Source: Armatimonadota bacterium (GTDB taxonomy: Bacteria; Armatimonadota; Zipacnadia; Zipacnadales; FEN-943). From it: a DNA stretch of 17,713 nt. The notes under the pieces were generated by a model. It did not search any database. It was not told where the DNA came from and was given only the letters and a program-made list of their open reading frames with translations. A program made the translations under genes and the position numbers. The stretch is taken from positions 1 to 17,713 of the forward strand of contig JANZZA010000127.1 of NCBI GenBank assembly GCA_026419655.1. Direction: 5' to 3'. Below are positions 9,095-15,888 of the stretch, piece by piece. Each line of letters opens with the position of its first letter. Positions within the stretch are counted from its first letter, which is position 1.

Positions 9095-9640
9095 TCACAT
9101 TCCTTCCCGGCCCGCGCACCGTGCTTCGAGCGTCAGTAGTAGTTTTTTCCACTCCGGCCCTGCCCTAAACCCTCCCAGCGCCCCGTCGGCCCTTATCACT
9201 CTATGGCACGGCACAATCACCGGCACGGGATTCGCCGCCAGGGCTTGTCCCACCGCGCGTGCAGCGCTTCGCCGCAGTCCCGCAGCTTCACTTATCCACC
9301 CATACGTGCGTACTTCACCGAAAGCAATCGCCGAGCAGGCAGCAAGCACCCGGCGAGAGAAACTACTGAGCGCCGACAGATCAACTGGCACGGTGAATCG
9401 GCGCCGCCTGCCTTCCAAGTACTCGCCCAATTGCCGGGCAGCCAGCTCAGCCCAAAAAGATGCCCTTCTGCCAGCATCCACGGGCTCGAGCATCTTGTCC
9501 AACAGTACCTGTGTCACTCCCCATTCCCCAGCCACTACGCTAATAGTCCGTCCGAGGACTTCCACCACCTGGACGGCTCTTTCCTCGGCCGCAACGGCGG
9601 CCCTCTCTCTACACGACTGCCAACTCACCTCACTGGTCAT
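9095..9640 (-). CDS. ogt: Methylated-DNA--protein-cysteine S-methyltransferase (O6-alkylguanine repair)
   Basis: This suicide repair protein transfers alkyl groups from O6-alkylguanine in DNA to its own cysteine. From ATG 9640 it is 181 residues, the normal size for Ogt/MGMT. The active-site motif PCHRV is at residues 144-148 (nucleophile Cys145), preceded by the helix-turn-helix region GEVRTYGWISEAAG and RAVGQALAANP, and followed by GALGGF and the conserved EWKKLLLTLE. The N-terminal ribonuclease-like domain (residues 1-85) is poorly conserved, as usual. The frame extends to a TTG at 9679, but that codon sits in the tail of a hairpin and lacks a ribosome site, so I prefer ATG 9640; its own Shine-Dalgarno is also weak. 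The gene sits between htrA and the giant-protein gene with no evident functional link. Whether it is of the adaptive Ada type cannot be said; no AraC domain is attached. Confidence 0.93.
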   Translation of the reverse strand: MTSEVSWQSCRERAAVAAEERAVQVVEVLGRTISVVAGEWGVTQVLLDKMLEPVDAGRRASFWAELAARQLGEYLEGRRRRFTVPVDLSALSSFSRRVLAACSAIAFGEVRTYGWISEAAGLRRSAARAVGQALAANPVPVIVPCHRVIRADGALGGFRAGPEWKKLLLTLEARCAGREGM

Positions 9641-9671
9641 GAGCTGGTCCGATTGATTTGCCACATCGCCG

Positions 9672-9708
9672 AGAAACAAGCGCCGGAGCCGTGAAGACGA
9701 CTCCGACG
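9672..9708 (-). terminator. Possible Rho-independent terminator after htrA
   Basis: On the minus strand an 8-bp stem (CGTCGGAG with CTCCGGCG, one G-U pair; 9701-9708 with 9681-9688) with a 12-nt loop is followed by CTTGTTTCTC. The T-tract is interrupted, so the strength is uncertain. Its position between the htrA stop and the ogt start suits termination of htrA transcription. Confidence 0.4.
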
Positions 9709-9763
9709 CCTCTCTTGCTTCCCGGGCCGGCGCACAGCAGGAACCTCCCGGCGTGAGCTGTAG

Positions 9764-11326
9764 TTACCATTCTGTTGCCATGTCCACTACGGTACTGAGG
9801 ACCTCACCGTCCTCACTCATGCGCTCGATACGCATGATGAGGAACTTCGCCTTCTGGCGCCGGGCTTCCTCGACTGCATTCTGGTAGTCTTCAAGGTTAT
9901 TGATGGCAGTGTTATTGACCCGCGTAATCACGTCTCCGCGCTGGACCTTATCTGCCGCTGGGCTGTCGGGAGCTACCTTGAGCACCACCACGCCCTTCTT
10001 CCGCGGCAGCGACATGCTCCTGGCCATTTCCGGGGTAATCTCGGCGACGGTGAGTCCCAGCGCCGACGGCGCGATAGCGCCGTCTTCCACAGGTTTGCTT
10101 TCCTCAAGCCCGGCGTACTTATCGGGCATCTGGCCAAGCTCCAGCTCCACCTGCGTTCGCTTCTTGCCGCGAATAACGTCCAGCCTCACACGCTCGCCAG
10201 GCTTTCGGTCAGCCACCGCCTTCTGAAGCTCCCAGGTGTCCCTGACGGGCTGGCCGTCAATGCCGACAATGACATCCTCTTCGCGCAAGTCGCTCTTGGA
10301 CGCCGGAGCGTCCTTCTGGATGCCGGTCACCAAAGCGCCGCCGTCGGGCGCTCCATAAAACTGCCTCATGTTCGGCGTCAGGTCCTCGATCATTATGCCA
10401 AGCCATCCCCGGGCTACCTTGCCCCGGCTGATTAGCTCAGGCACCACCTTCTTGGCCGTGTTGGCGGGGATGGCAAACCCAATGCCCACGTTGCCGGGAA
10501 TGAGACCTTGGGAGACGATAGCCACGTTGATTCCTATGACCTCGCCGCGCAGGTTCACCAGGGGGCCGCCACTATTGCCCGGGTTGATGGGCGCATCCGT
10601 CTGGATGACGTCGCCAATGCGGATGTACTTGCTCTGGCCGGGGATGAATCTTCCCTTGGCGCTTACCACCCCGGCCGTGACGGTCTGCTGCAGCCCAAAG
10701 GGCGCCCCCACGGCCATGCAGAACTGCCCCACCTTGACCGCATCCGAATCGCCCAAAACGAGAGTAGGCAGCTTCCGGTCAACGTTGACCTTTATCACGG
10801 CCAGCTCAGTGCGGGGGTCATGGCCGACTATCTTGGCCTCATACTGCCGGTCGTCCCGCGGATCATCGTGAAGCGTTACCTTGATATCCGACGCCCCCTG
10901 CACTACGTGCCAGTTGGTAACTATGTAACCATCCGCCGAGTAAATCCAGCCCGACCCAAGGCTCTGGCCCCTTCTTTCGACCTGCCGCTCGCCTTCATCC
11001 TCGGGGCCGAAGCGGAACTCAAACGGAAAGGGGAAGGGAAAATCCTTGAACATGTCTTCCAGGTCTTTGGGCATGCCGCCAACGCGCTCTCGGCGGACGG
11101 TCTCGGCGCTTATGTTGACCACCGCCGGCAGCGTACGGGCCGCGACCTCCACATAAGCCGACTCAACCGCCGCTGCCGTGGCCAGGCCGCCATTTTGTGC
11201 ATATGCCGGAGCTGTGGCCGGCTGGCCACGGAACCCGTAAATGGCCGCCAGGGTGGCCACACCCCCCAGCACTGCTGCAAGCAGAATAATGACAAGATGC
11301 GAATGTCGGTGACTGAAGCTGTCCAT
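9764..11326 (-). CDS. htrA: HtrA/DegP-family periplasmic serine protease with two PDZ domains
   Basis: This membrane-anchored S1C serine protease takes part in envelope protein quality control. It is 520 residues from ATG 11326; a GTG six bases upstream is an alternative, and AGGGG lies about 9 nt before the ATG. An N-terminal transmembrane helix (about residues 10-31) is followed by a linker and the trypsin-like domain. The catalytic triad is visible: His140 in TNWHVV, Asp170 in HDPRTELAVIKV and Ser252 in GNSGGP, with the oxyanion region intact. The LA loop holds an alternating FPFPFPFEF stretch. PDZ1 covers about residues 305-395 (ARGWLGI, KSDLREEDVIVGIDG) and PDZ2 about 420-515 (APDSPAADKVQRGDVITRVN). 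Substrates would be misfolded secreted proteins, fitting the envelope-protein genes around it. It is separated from trxA by 186 bp, so it probably has its own promoter. Confidence 0.95.
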   Translation of the reverse strand: MDSFSHRHSHLVIILLAAVLGGVATLAAIYGFRGQPATAPAYAQNGGLATAAAVESAYVEVAARTLPAVVNISAETVRRERVGGMPKDLEDMFKDFPFPFPFEFRFGPEDEGERQVERRGQSLGSGWIYSADGYIVTNWHVVQGASDIKVTLHDDPRDDRQYEAKIVGHDPRTELAVIKVNVDRKLPTLVLGDSDAVKVGQFCMAVGAPFGLQQTVTAGVVSAKGRFIPGQSKYIRIGDVIQTDAPINPGNSGGPLVNLRGEVIGINVAIVSQGLIPGNVGIGFAIPANTAKKVVPELISRGKVARGWLGIMIEDLTPNMRQFYGAPDGGALVTGIQKDAPASKSDLREEDVIVGIDGQPVRDTWELQKAVADRKPGERVRLDVIRGKKRTQVELELGQMPDKYAGLEESKPVEDGAIAPSALGLTVAEITPEMARSMSLPRKKGVVVLKVAPDSPAADKVQRGDVITRVNNTAINNLEDYQNAVEEARRQKAKFLIMRIERMSEDGEVLSTVVDMATEW

Positions 11327-11453
11327 ATGCACCTACCCCTGCGTGTAGAAATCAAGCTAGTTGCGGAACGGCCCCTCGTAAGCCGGCACTGCTAGCACCG
11401 CGCCAGGGCTTCCACTTGGCCCCTGGGCGCTCAGCTAACCGGACCGTCGCAAT

Positions 11454-11459
11454 AATATA
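11454..11459 (-). promoter_or_regulatory. Weak -10-like element upstream of htrA
   Basis: TATATT sits in a short AT-rich patch (TTATATTATT on the minus strand) within otherwise GC-rich spacer DNA, about 130 nt before the htrA start. No convincing -35 hexamer is found at 15-19 bp, so this is only a candidate, perhaps for an alternative sigma factor. Confidence 0.2.
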
Positions 11460-11512
11460 ACGCAGCACCCCGGTCATTTGTTCTTTGCCACAGCCAAACC
11501 TGGCGGACCGTC

Positions 11513-11836
11513 TCACAGCGCCGCTTCCAGCGCAGACCGCAGAACCGGCTCCGGCTGTACGCCCACCAGTCGGCTCACCACATCGCCGCCCTTGAAGACC
11601 AACAGCGAGGGTATGCCCCTGATGCCATACTGGTTGGCCAGTTCCGGCGCCTCGTCCACGTTCACCTTCACAACCTTGGCCCTGCCAGCAAATCCCTCTG
11701 CCACCTTTTCCACAATCGGCGCAACCATCTGGCAGGGCGCACACCACGGCGCCCAGAAGTCAACCAGCACCGGTATGTCACTCTGCAAAACCTCAGCCTC
11801 GAAAGTTGTAGCGTCCACATTCTTGACGTCAGCCAT
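11513..11836 (-). CDS. trxA: Thioredoxin (WCAPC active site)
   Basis: This small thiol-disulfide oxidoreductase reduces cytoplasmic protein disulfides. It has 107 residues, the standard thioredoxin length, with no signal peptide. The active site WCAPC is at residues 31-35 (Cys32, Cys35), preceded by VLVDFWAP; the cis-proline is Pro76 in GIRGIPS, followed by LLVFKGG. The usual family motif is WCGPC; alanine in the second position is a known but less common variant. A strong ribosome site, GGAGGAG (11844-11850), precedes ATG 11836. It is the last gene of a tight operon with the VanZ-like and DUF362 genes (20 bp from the VanZ-like stop), which suggests co-expression rather than a stand-alone housekeeping unit. 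Confidence 0.96.
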   Translation of the reverse strand: MADVKNVDATTFEAEVLQSDIPVLVDFWAPWCAPCQMVAPIVEKVAEGFAGRAKVVKVNVDEAPELANQYGIRGIPSLLVFKGGDVVSRLVGVQPEPVLRSALEAAL

Positions 11837-11856
11837 ACTTGCGCTCCTCCTGACAT

Positions 11857-12252
11857 CTACTGGTAGTACTTGCCGTCGTGGCCGACATGAGGCCGGCGAC
11901 GATGCACGGCCCAGGCCACCACTGCAATACCGACTGCCGCACCGCCCACGTTCGCCGCCCAGTCAGCCATCTCCACGCCCCTACCCGCCACCCAGTACTG
12001 CCCTACCTCGCTCGTGGTCGCGACAAATAGCGCCAGCGTCCCGGCTGGCCCTACCATCTTTGTGACTTCTCGCACTCCCATGCTGCCCATAGCATACCCC
12101 AGGAGCACACCAAGCACCGCAAACCCTGCCAGATGCGCCGCCAGGTCTTCCCCGCCAAGCGGCGCCAGCCACGGCCGCGGCGTCCATGTCTCCAAGTAAA
12201 TGAAGCCCATCCACCCACCCACAGCAGCCCACCAGGCCACAGCCGTCCTCAC
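11857..12252 (-). CDS. VanZ-like family small membrane protein
   Basis: This polytopic inner-membrane protein has 131 residues from GTG 12252. The frame extends up to 12333, but that would overlap the DUF362 gene by 74 bp; the GTG lies 7 nt after the DUF362 stop, with GGTGA as ribosome site. VanZ hallmarks are present: HLAGF in the second helix, then E-V-G-Q-Y, a GR dipeptide (AGRGVE) and D-W-A-A-N-V-G-G-A, matching the family's E..Q...GR...D...N..G signature. Three to four transmembrane helices are visible (residues 4-22, 38-56, 66-84 and 100-118), ending in a basic cytoplasmic tail (HRRRP). VanZ of enterococci gives low teicoplanin resistance, but most homologues have no known role, so resistance should not be assumed. 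Confidence 0.8.
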   Translation of the reverse strand: MRTAVAWWAAVGGWMGFIYLETWTPRPWLAPLGGEDLAAHLAGFAVLGVLLGYAMGSMGVREVTKMVGPAGTLALFVATTSEVGQYWVAGRGVEMADWAANVGGAAVGIAVVAWAVHRRRPHVGHDGKYYQ

Positions 12253-12259
12253 GATTTGG

Positions 12260-13429
12260 TCACCGCCCGTACTGGCGGAAAAGGGCACCCCAAGCCGTGG
12301 TTTTGAGTATCCGCCGCGCCCGCCAGTAGCCAATCAGCGGATACCAGAACAAGTCGTGGTATAGCCGCGAGGCCGCATAAGACCACGGCACCATACAGGT
12401 GCGCAGAAGGCAATGCTCCAGAGGCTTCAGCGGCCCCCAGTAGATGGCTTTTTGCCCTCGGCTGGCAAAGGTGTCTCCCACAGTAAAACCCCAGTCGTAC
12501 TCGGCTATATCCTCGTCGCCCACCACTCGGATCTCGCGCGGATCACCTACTCCGAGGCCATGCTCGTGCGCGAGGCGAATAAAGCCCAAACGCATGGGGT
12601 CAAAGCCCATAATCTTAGCAGCAAAGGCATCTATGGCCACCTGGTCCGCACTTGCCAGAAGCACATTCTTCACATGCGGCACCATGCACCGCGGCCCAGG
12701 CCCGCTGCCGGCTATCGTCCCATCCATAACCGCCATCAGCCCGGGGTGGATCTCGTACTGTATCTTCAGCAGGTCCACCAGAGTCTCGTGGATATTCGCA
12801 TGGGTCCAGTGGCGATTCAGGTCCAACAGCCCACCGAAGGCATTTTTCATCGCCCCGGTCGTTGTCGTGAAAACGTGGGTTTTAACCGTGGGCAGGTGGA
12901 TGGCATTCTTGCCGATGAGCACCGCCGGTATGCAAATGTTGTCCTCGCCGTAGATCCTCTCCAGCACCAGCATCTCAGCCGCCGGCCGGTAGCGCACCCA
13001 CTCTACCTTGTCCTTCTCGAAAAGCCACACAAACTCCAGCCCGTGCCTGCGGGCAGGTTTGATCAGATGATTCCGCACCGACCCGGACCTGGGGTTGACC
13101 ACCACAGTAGAGTTCTGCGCCGGAATTATGTCCTCGGGCGTCCACCCCACATCCCGCAACGCCTGAACCACGCCATCAAACTGCCACGGCGTCGTTGAGC
13201 ACGCCGGCATGTAAAAATGCCACGAGATATTTATCTTCAAAATGGTCGCCGCCGCCCGGTCGAGGGCCGCCGGAAACCCGGCCAGCTCCATCACCCGGCG
13301 GATGTCGTCCAGGACGGTTTCTGGGCTCGTACGCACGGCAGCAACGACACCACGGAGATTCTCCGGTGGCCCATACTGCGCCGGCCGCTTGCCTTCCACC
13401 AACCTTAACTCTTCCTGGATTCCCCTCAT
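12260..13429 (-). CDS. DUF362 domain-containing protein
   Basis: The protein has 389 residues from ATG 13429 with GGGAGAAAGG just upstream. The DUF362 core runs from about residue 55 to 320. It includes the early KINISW stretch, a QALRDVGW helix, the LPTVKTHVFTTTTGAMKNAFGGL block typical of the family, a DGTIAGSGPGP loop, and ADQVAIDAFAAKIMGFDP, which is also typical. There is no C-terminal ferredoxin-like CxxCxxC cluster, which some members carry. The last 70 residues (LLRTCMVPWSYAASRLYHDLF) look like a membrane-associating tail. The family's biochemical role is not established; the association with iron-sulfur and redox proteins is only contextual, and here it is followed by a thioredoxin two genes downstream. 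It is the first gene of the operon. Confidence 0.85.
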   Translation of the reverse strand: MRGIQEELRLVEGKRPAQYGPPENLRGVVAAVRTSPETVLDDIRRVMELAGFPAALDRAAATILKINISWHFYMPACSTTPWQFDGVVQALRDVGWTPEDIIPAQNSTVVVNPRSGSVRNHLIKPARRHGLEFVWLFEKDKVEWVRYRPAAEMLVLERIYGEDNICIPAVLIGKNAIHLPTVKTHVFTTTTGAMKNAFGGLLDLNRHWTHANIHETLVDLLKIQYEIHPGLMAVMDGTIAGSGPGPRCMVPHVKNVLLASADQVAIDAFAAKIMGFDPMRLGFIRLAHEHGLGVGDPREIRVVGDEDIAEYDWGFTVGDTFASRGQKAIYWGPLKPLEHCLLRTCMVPWSYAASRLYHDLFWYPLIGYWRARRILKTTAWGALFRQYGR

Positions 13430-13467
13430 CGCCTTTCTCCCTTCTCCAGGCGCGCGCCAACAGGCCT

Positions 13468-13497
13468 ATCATATCTGCCCCGCAAGTCGGTTAGCAA
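13468..13497 (-). promoter_or_regulatory. Promoter of the DUF362-VanZ-trxA operon
   Basis: On the minus strand TTGCTA (13492-13497) and TATGAT (13468-13473) are separated by 18 bp, about 40 bp upstream of ATG 13429. The -10 matches consensus at 5 of 6 positions and the -35 at 4 of 6. Confidence 0.5.
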
Positions 13498-13504
13498 CAT
13501 GCCA

Positions 13505-13514
13505 CTCTATAGAG
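13505..13514. promoter_or_regulatory. Perfect 10-bp palindrome in the divergent spacer
   Basis: CTCTATAGAG lies just upstream of the -35 of the DUF362 operon promoter and before the divergent plus-strand gene. It could be an operator half or an accident; nothing else supports it. Confidence 0.2.
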
Positions 13515-13629
13515 GGAGTATTCAGTTTACTCAGGATTTTGTTTCAGGCAGAAAACAGCAAGGCCCTGAGAATCGCCCCGGTGGTCTGCACCAAAACCCG
13601 TGTTGACACATAAAGGGCCACAAAAGTGT

Positions 13630-14043
13630 ATGAAGTTCTGTGTGCCATCCTTTGCCTCGGAGTGTACCTCCGAGGCGCTGCAGAAACTTTTCCAACAGTA
13701 TCCTGAGAAAACCGAATACTGCCAACAGTTGATCATCCCGCCCGTAGTGATTTACTTCCTGTGCGCCTGGCTCTTCCTGGAGGGCACCATTCTGCTGACC
13801 GTGCAGGCACCGTGGCTCCTGGTGGTAGACGCACTGACTGTGATGGGCATAGGCGTGCTCAACGTGGTGGGCGGAATCTTCATCCTGGGTGTGCTGCAAA
13901 TGGGTGCAGCCATAAACACCGTAAAGCGCTACTACCATTATCTTGCCCTGCTGCCAGCACCCAGCACGCTAGAAACTTTTCGGGAGAAGGTCGAATCGCA
14001 GGAGAGCAGAGCAGGGGTGCAAAATGGCCATACAGGCCGGTGA
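13630..14043 (+). CDS. Small two-helix membrane protein of unknown function
   Basis: I do not recognise a family. From ATG 13630 the product has 137 residues; in-frame GTG 13600 and TTG 13603 are alternative starts, and none has a good ribosome site. A soluble cysteine-containing N-terminus (MKFCVPSFASEC, residues 1-35) is followed by two long hydrophobic segments (about 36-58 and 62-96, the second Gly/Val-rich: VMGIGVLNVVGGIFILGVL) and a hydrophilic tail (ETFREKVESQESR). It is the only apparently intact plus-strand gene in the window and is transcribed divergently from the DUF362 operon. The next, decayed plus-strand reading frame begins 6 bp after its stop. The antisense frame across it is open but His/Gln-rich and I consider it a shadow. 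Confidence 0.6.
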   Translation: MKFCVPSFASECTSEALQKLFQQYPEKTEYCQQLIIPPVVIYFLCAWLFLEGTILLTVQAPWLLVVDALTVMGIGVLNVVGGIFILGVLQMGAAINTVKRYYHYLALLPAPSTLETFREKVESQESRAGVQNGHTGR

Positions 14044-14049
14044 AACGCC

Positions 14050-14604
14050 ATGTGGCGGGCGGTATGGAGAAACATTCAGCTTACTTAGCTTGCCTTCGGG
14101 GCCGTGTACTGGCTGCGTCTGTGCAAGACTAAGGGCTGGACGCCGGAGCCCCTCCCCGGGACCGCCCCGGAGAAGTTCCTCGCTTGGCACTGCCCGACAG
14201 TGCACGCTGATGAGACACGCGTAATTGGCACTTGGGGGGCCGTCGCAGCCGGATTCGCTGTACTTATCCCTGACGGCATCGTCCCGGCTTGGCTAGACTC
14301 CAATTCTGTTCTCGTGCAATCCAGGGAGTTTCTGGTTCGCTTCCGGGCTGCACAGCAAGGGATTTCTGCTGGCTTACCTGGCGTTGGCTGTCTATGACGG
14401 CATCCAAGCGGCTGTACTGGCACGGCGCGCGGGTATCATGCGCAAGACAAGTTCGGCGCGCCTACTACCCCCTTGGTGCAACCATCAGCCAATGTGCTGC
14501 CTGCTACCGGCGCGCAGGCCAGCGGCGCAGAGGCGCCTGACGCCGCCCACACGCCCGAAGGCGGGCCCGAAGGCGGCAGGCACGATCCGCCCGACCCCGT
14601 ATAG
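14050..14604 (+). pseudogene. Decayed membrane-protein gene (in-frame TAG plus two compensating frameshifts)
   Basis: ATG 14050 follows the upstream stop by 6 bp, with GGTGA overlapping that stop as ribosome site. The frame reads MWRAVWRNIQLT, meets TAG at 14086, then continues with coding-like, GC3-rich codons (VYWLRLCKTKGW, then VIGTWGAVAAGFAVLIPDG as a first membrane segment). Near 14340-14355 the sense shifts by one base into another frame (KGFLLAYLALAVYDG, a second membrane segment), and near 14430-14440 it shifts back to the original frame (KFGAPTTPLVQPSANVL), ending in a Pro/Gly/Ala-rich tail at TAG 14602. The ancestral protein would be about 185 residues with two membrane helices. No family is recognised. 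Sequencing error could explain the shifts, but three lesions in one gene amid intact neighbours favour real decay. Confidence 0.5.
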
Positions 14605-14828
14605 CCTACGGGCACCGTCGAGCAGTAGCAACGGTCCCGGCGGGGCGAGCAGGGGACGCGAAAAGCACCCGAAGTCCGGGCAACGAGTCTGGTGTACAAT
14701 CCGGAGCAGGACTGTCCACCCAGACAAATTTTATTACATGAACTTCACAGGGCAGTCTCCGCAGAGTAACACAAGAAAAGACAGCGGAAACCACGACATC
14801 CCCGCTCAACCTAAGGACTTTACGGAAG

Positions 14829-15776
14829 CTACGCACTACCTTCCGCCGATATGCCATACTCCGTAAGCTCGGGCTCTGGACTCCATTGCCACTCCTGCAG
14901 CCACCGCTCGTGAATCCACCGAAATTGGTGCTTTCCACGGCCGTCCCATTCCAAGAGTCCCAACACTCCACTGCACCCGCCAAGCCCGGTCGAAAAACCT
15001 GCGACGGAAGCCAGAGATATGCAGTTGCACCCGCCGAGGCGGAAAGGCATCAGCGAACGGTGGATGTGACCGAAAAAGTGATCCTGCGGCCGCAAATGCA
15101 TCACAAGCCGCGTTACTGCCTCCGCACCAAAATCCGCCTCATATGGCTCCGCCCCCGGTATGTCGGCGATGGCCTCATCGGAGACTTGACTCACCTGCAC
15201 ACCGCATACACTGGGACCGTCATGGGTCAAAAGCACGTCAACACTGTCCCAGGACATTCCAAGAACTGTGTCTACGACCTGTTTCTGTATCGCCGAAAAG
15301 GGGTGCTTGCGCCGCAGGTTGACCTTCTCGATTCCCCCAACCCCAATAACCCTCAGCCTTTCTCCTCTCTCCCCTGTTAGCTCAAGGGGCAAAGCGTCCG
15401 GCAGGTACCAGATCAGGCCATAGGCGTCCACCTGGACCGGACGCCGGCGCTCGTCAAAAGAAGCCAGAATCTCGTGGTCTTCGTGGTTTCCACGAATGAA
15501 GTACATGGGGGGTGGCAGCTCCGGCAGGCTTTCCAGCCAGGCCTCGACTTCCGGGTTTCGCTGTGCGAACCGCAGCATGAATTCGACTTGCAGCGCGCTC
15601 CGCCTGAGGTGCCGGCGAGTAGCCTTGTCCAGACGATCGAAGCTCTGAAAGAAACCCAGGTCACCACAGCACAGTATCGCCGTGATGCTCAAGCCCATCT
15701 CCTGCTTTATTGCACAAGCCCACCGCAGCGGCTCCCACACTCGCCCGTGCACATCGCTGACTGCGGCGACGTACAT
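14829..15776 (-). CDS. Calcineurin-like metallophosphoesterase
   Basis: This dinuclear-metal phosphoesterase is predicted to be cytoplasmic. It has 315 residues from ATG 15776, chosen for the strong AAAGGAGG (15787-15794) upstream; the frame is open 17 codons further, to 15827, without such a site. All family metal-ligand motifs are present: D8 and H10 (SDVHG), D39 (CCGDLG), N97 and H98 (RGNHED), H185 (LTHDGP), and H237 and H239 (FGHIH). The C-terminal 75 residues (FRWIHERWLQEWQWSPEP) are an added tail not seen in minimal members. The substrate cannot be told from sequence; the family covers protein phosphatases, cyclic-nucleotide and nucleotide phosphodiesterases and nucleases. It lies 112 bp downstream of the TPR-like gene on the same strand and I see no promoter between them, so co-transcription is likely. 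Confidence 0.9.
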   Translation of the reverse strand: MYVAAVSDVHGRVWEPLRWACAIKQEMGLSITAILCCGDLGFFQSFDRLDKATRRHLRRSALQVEFMLRFAQRNPEVEAWLESLPELPPPMYFIRGNHEDHEILASFDERRRPVQVDAYGLIWYLPDALPLELTGERGERLRVIGVGGIEKVNLRRKHPFSAIQKQVVDTVLGMSWDSVDVLLTHDGPSVCGVQVSQVSDEAIADIPGAEPYEADFGAEAVTRLVMHLRPQDHFFGHIHRSLMPFRLGGCNCISLASVAGFSTGLGGCSGVLGLLEWDGRGKHQFRWIHERWLQEWQWSPEPELTEYGISAEGSA

Positions 15777-15786
15777 TCCTTGACTA

Positions 15787-15794
15787 CCTCCTTT
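15787..15794 (-). promoter_or_regulatory. Ribosome binding site deciding the metallophosphoesterase start
   Basis: AAAGGAGG on the minus strand, 10 nt before ATG 15776, is close to the perfect Shine-Dalgarno sequence. It places the start at MYVAAVSD, directly before the first metal-binding motif, as is normal for this family. Confidence 0.7.
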
Positions 15795-15888
15795 AGGCCC
15801 GTGCAACAGCGACCAGCAGGCCAGCAAGAGACATCAACACAACAGATTCCACCCGTATGTCGCCGCCAACTTCGCAGACCAACCGCCC

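Noticed and set aside
10508..11395. 295-codon plus-strand frame opposite htrA
   Set aside because: The minus strand encodes an unambiguous HtrA with its catalytic triad; the plus frame is a shadow.
11401..11430. Imperfect inverted repeat CCAGGG/CCCTGG in the htrA leader
   Set aside because: The stem is 6 bp with a long loop in GC-rich DNA and has no further support as a regulatory element.
11857..12252. Glycopeptide resistance by the VanZ-like protein
   Set aside because: Most VanZ-family members are unrelated to resistance and no other van genes are present.
12413..13198. 261-codon plus-strand frame opposite the DUF362 gene
   Set aside because: It is a shadow of a gene with strong family motifs on the other strand.
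13531..13938. 135-codon minus-strand frame opposite the small membrane-protein gene
   Set aside because: It is rich in His and Gln with no hydrophobic or catalytic pattern, while the plus strand gives two clean membrane helices.
13680..13981. 11-bp direct repeat AGAAACTTTTC (near 13681 and 13970)
   Set aside because: Both copies lie inside the coding frame at unrelated positions; this is within chance for such a length.
14772..14806. Hairpin AGCGG/CCGCT followed by a T-rich stretch after the metallophosphoesterase stop (minus strand)
   Set aside because: The stem is only 5 bp with a 15-nt loop, too weak to call a terminator.
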